Below are positions 6,166 through 6,192 of a DNA stretch of 6,192 nt, in pieces. How positions within the stretch are numbered: position 1 is the first letter of the stretch; the number at the start of each line of letters is the position of its first letter. The position numbers and the translations under genes were made by a program. The notes beneath the pieces were generated by a model that searched no databases, was not told the DNA's origin, and was given only the letters and a program-made list of their open reading frames with translations. Origin of the DNA: Erysipelotrichaceae bacterium (lineage in GTDB: Bacteria; Bacillota_I; Bacilli_A; Erysipelotrichales; Erysipelotrichaceae); the NCBI GenBank assembly GCA_020026035.1, contig JAHHRC010000077.1, positions 1-6,192 on the forward strand, in the 5' to 3' direction.

Positions 6166-6192
6166 AGTCGTAGGAAAAAAACTCGTACACCA

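Larger units (their letters stand above)
5646..6192. other. AT-rich 547-nt region upstream of the transferase; no intact gene seen
   Basis: No frame on either strand gives a convincing intact protein with a start and ribosome site. The stretch is markedly richer in AT than the genes: by hand count 33 of 120 bases in 5941-6060 are G or C. It holds the ribosome site of the transferase (5652-5656), a minus-strand promoter candidate at 5891-5918, a lone TATAAT on the minus strand at 6091-6096 without a good -35, and a plus-strand promoter candidate at 6138-6165. On the minus strand one frame runs from 6144 to 5890 with only two internal stops, and another from 5879 to 5718 with one; both could be worn remnants of genes, but I cannot assign a family. 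It may be the long leader of the capsule operon or a junction between the capsule locus and an unseen neighbour. Confidence 0.6.

Noticed and set aside
5646..6192. Search for tRNA, CRISPR repeats, T-box core, and the JUMPstart/ops element
   Set aside because: No cloverleaf, regularly spaced repeats, T-box core or GGCGGTAG motif was seen on either strand.

Overview
The window carries one side of a surface-polysaccharide (capsule-type) locus, with all recognisable genes on the minus strand. Moderate-to-low GC in the genes (about 40% in lines counted by hand), AGGAGG-type ribosome binding sites, TATAAT-type promoter boxes and the capsule gene order all suggest a low-GC Gram-positive bacterium (Bacillota). 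I cannot fix the genus from this window.

Reading in the direction of transcription (right to left): 5646-6192 is an AT-rich stretch with no convincing intact gene, holding candidate promoters and possible coding remnants. Next comes a small PglC/CapM-type phosphoglycosyl transferase (5043-5645). It is followed at once by an intrinsic terminator (5011-5042) and then an extended -10 promoter (4974-4982). This promoter would drive a tightly packed set: a membrane-anchored FlaA1/CapD-type UDP-GlcNAc 4,6-dehydratase (3117-4949), capE (2065-3108), capF (974-2068) and capG (1-958, which runs off the left edge). The last four genes are separated by 8 nt, a 4-nt ATGA overlap and 15 nt, so they look co-transcribed and partly translationally coupled.

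The genes form a coherent pathway. CapE, CapF and CapG together convert UDP-GlcNAc to UDP-N-acetyl-L-fucosamine (UDP-L-FucNAc). The membrane dehydratase makes a 4-keto-6-deoxy UDP-sugar, and the phosphoglycosyl transferase puts the first sugar phosphate on undecaprenyl phosphate at the membrane. The order D-E-F-G and the presence of a CapM-like transferase recall the Staphylococcus aureus type 5/8 capsule locus. There CapD and the reductase CapN make UDP-D-FucNAc, CapM loads it on the lipid, and CapE/F/G supply L-FucNAc as the second sugar. By analogy, a CapN-like reductase and a CapL-like glycosyltransferase would be expected beyond the left edge. That is a prediction, not something seen here.

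I did not find a clearly new system. The least ordinary features are the terminator-plus-promoter break between the initiating transferase and the sugar-nucleotide genes, and the 547-nt AT-rich region upstream of the transferase, which may hold decayed coding sequence.
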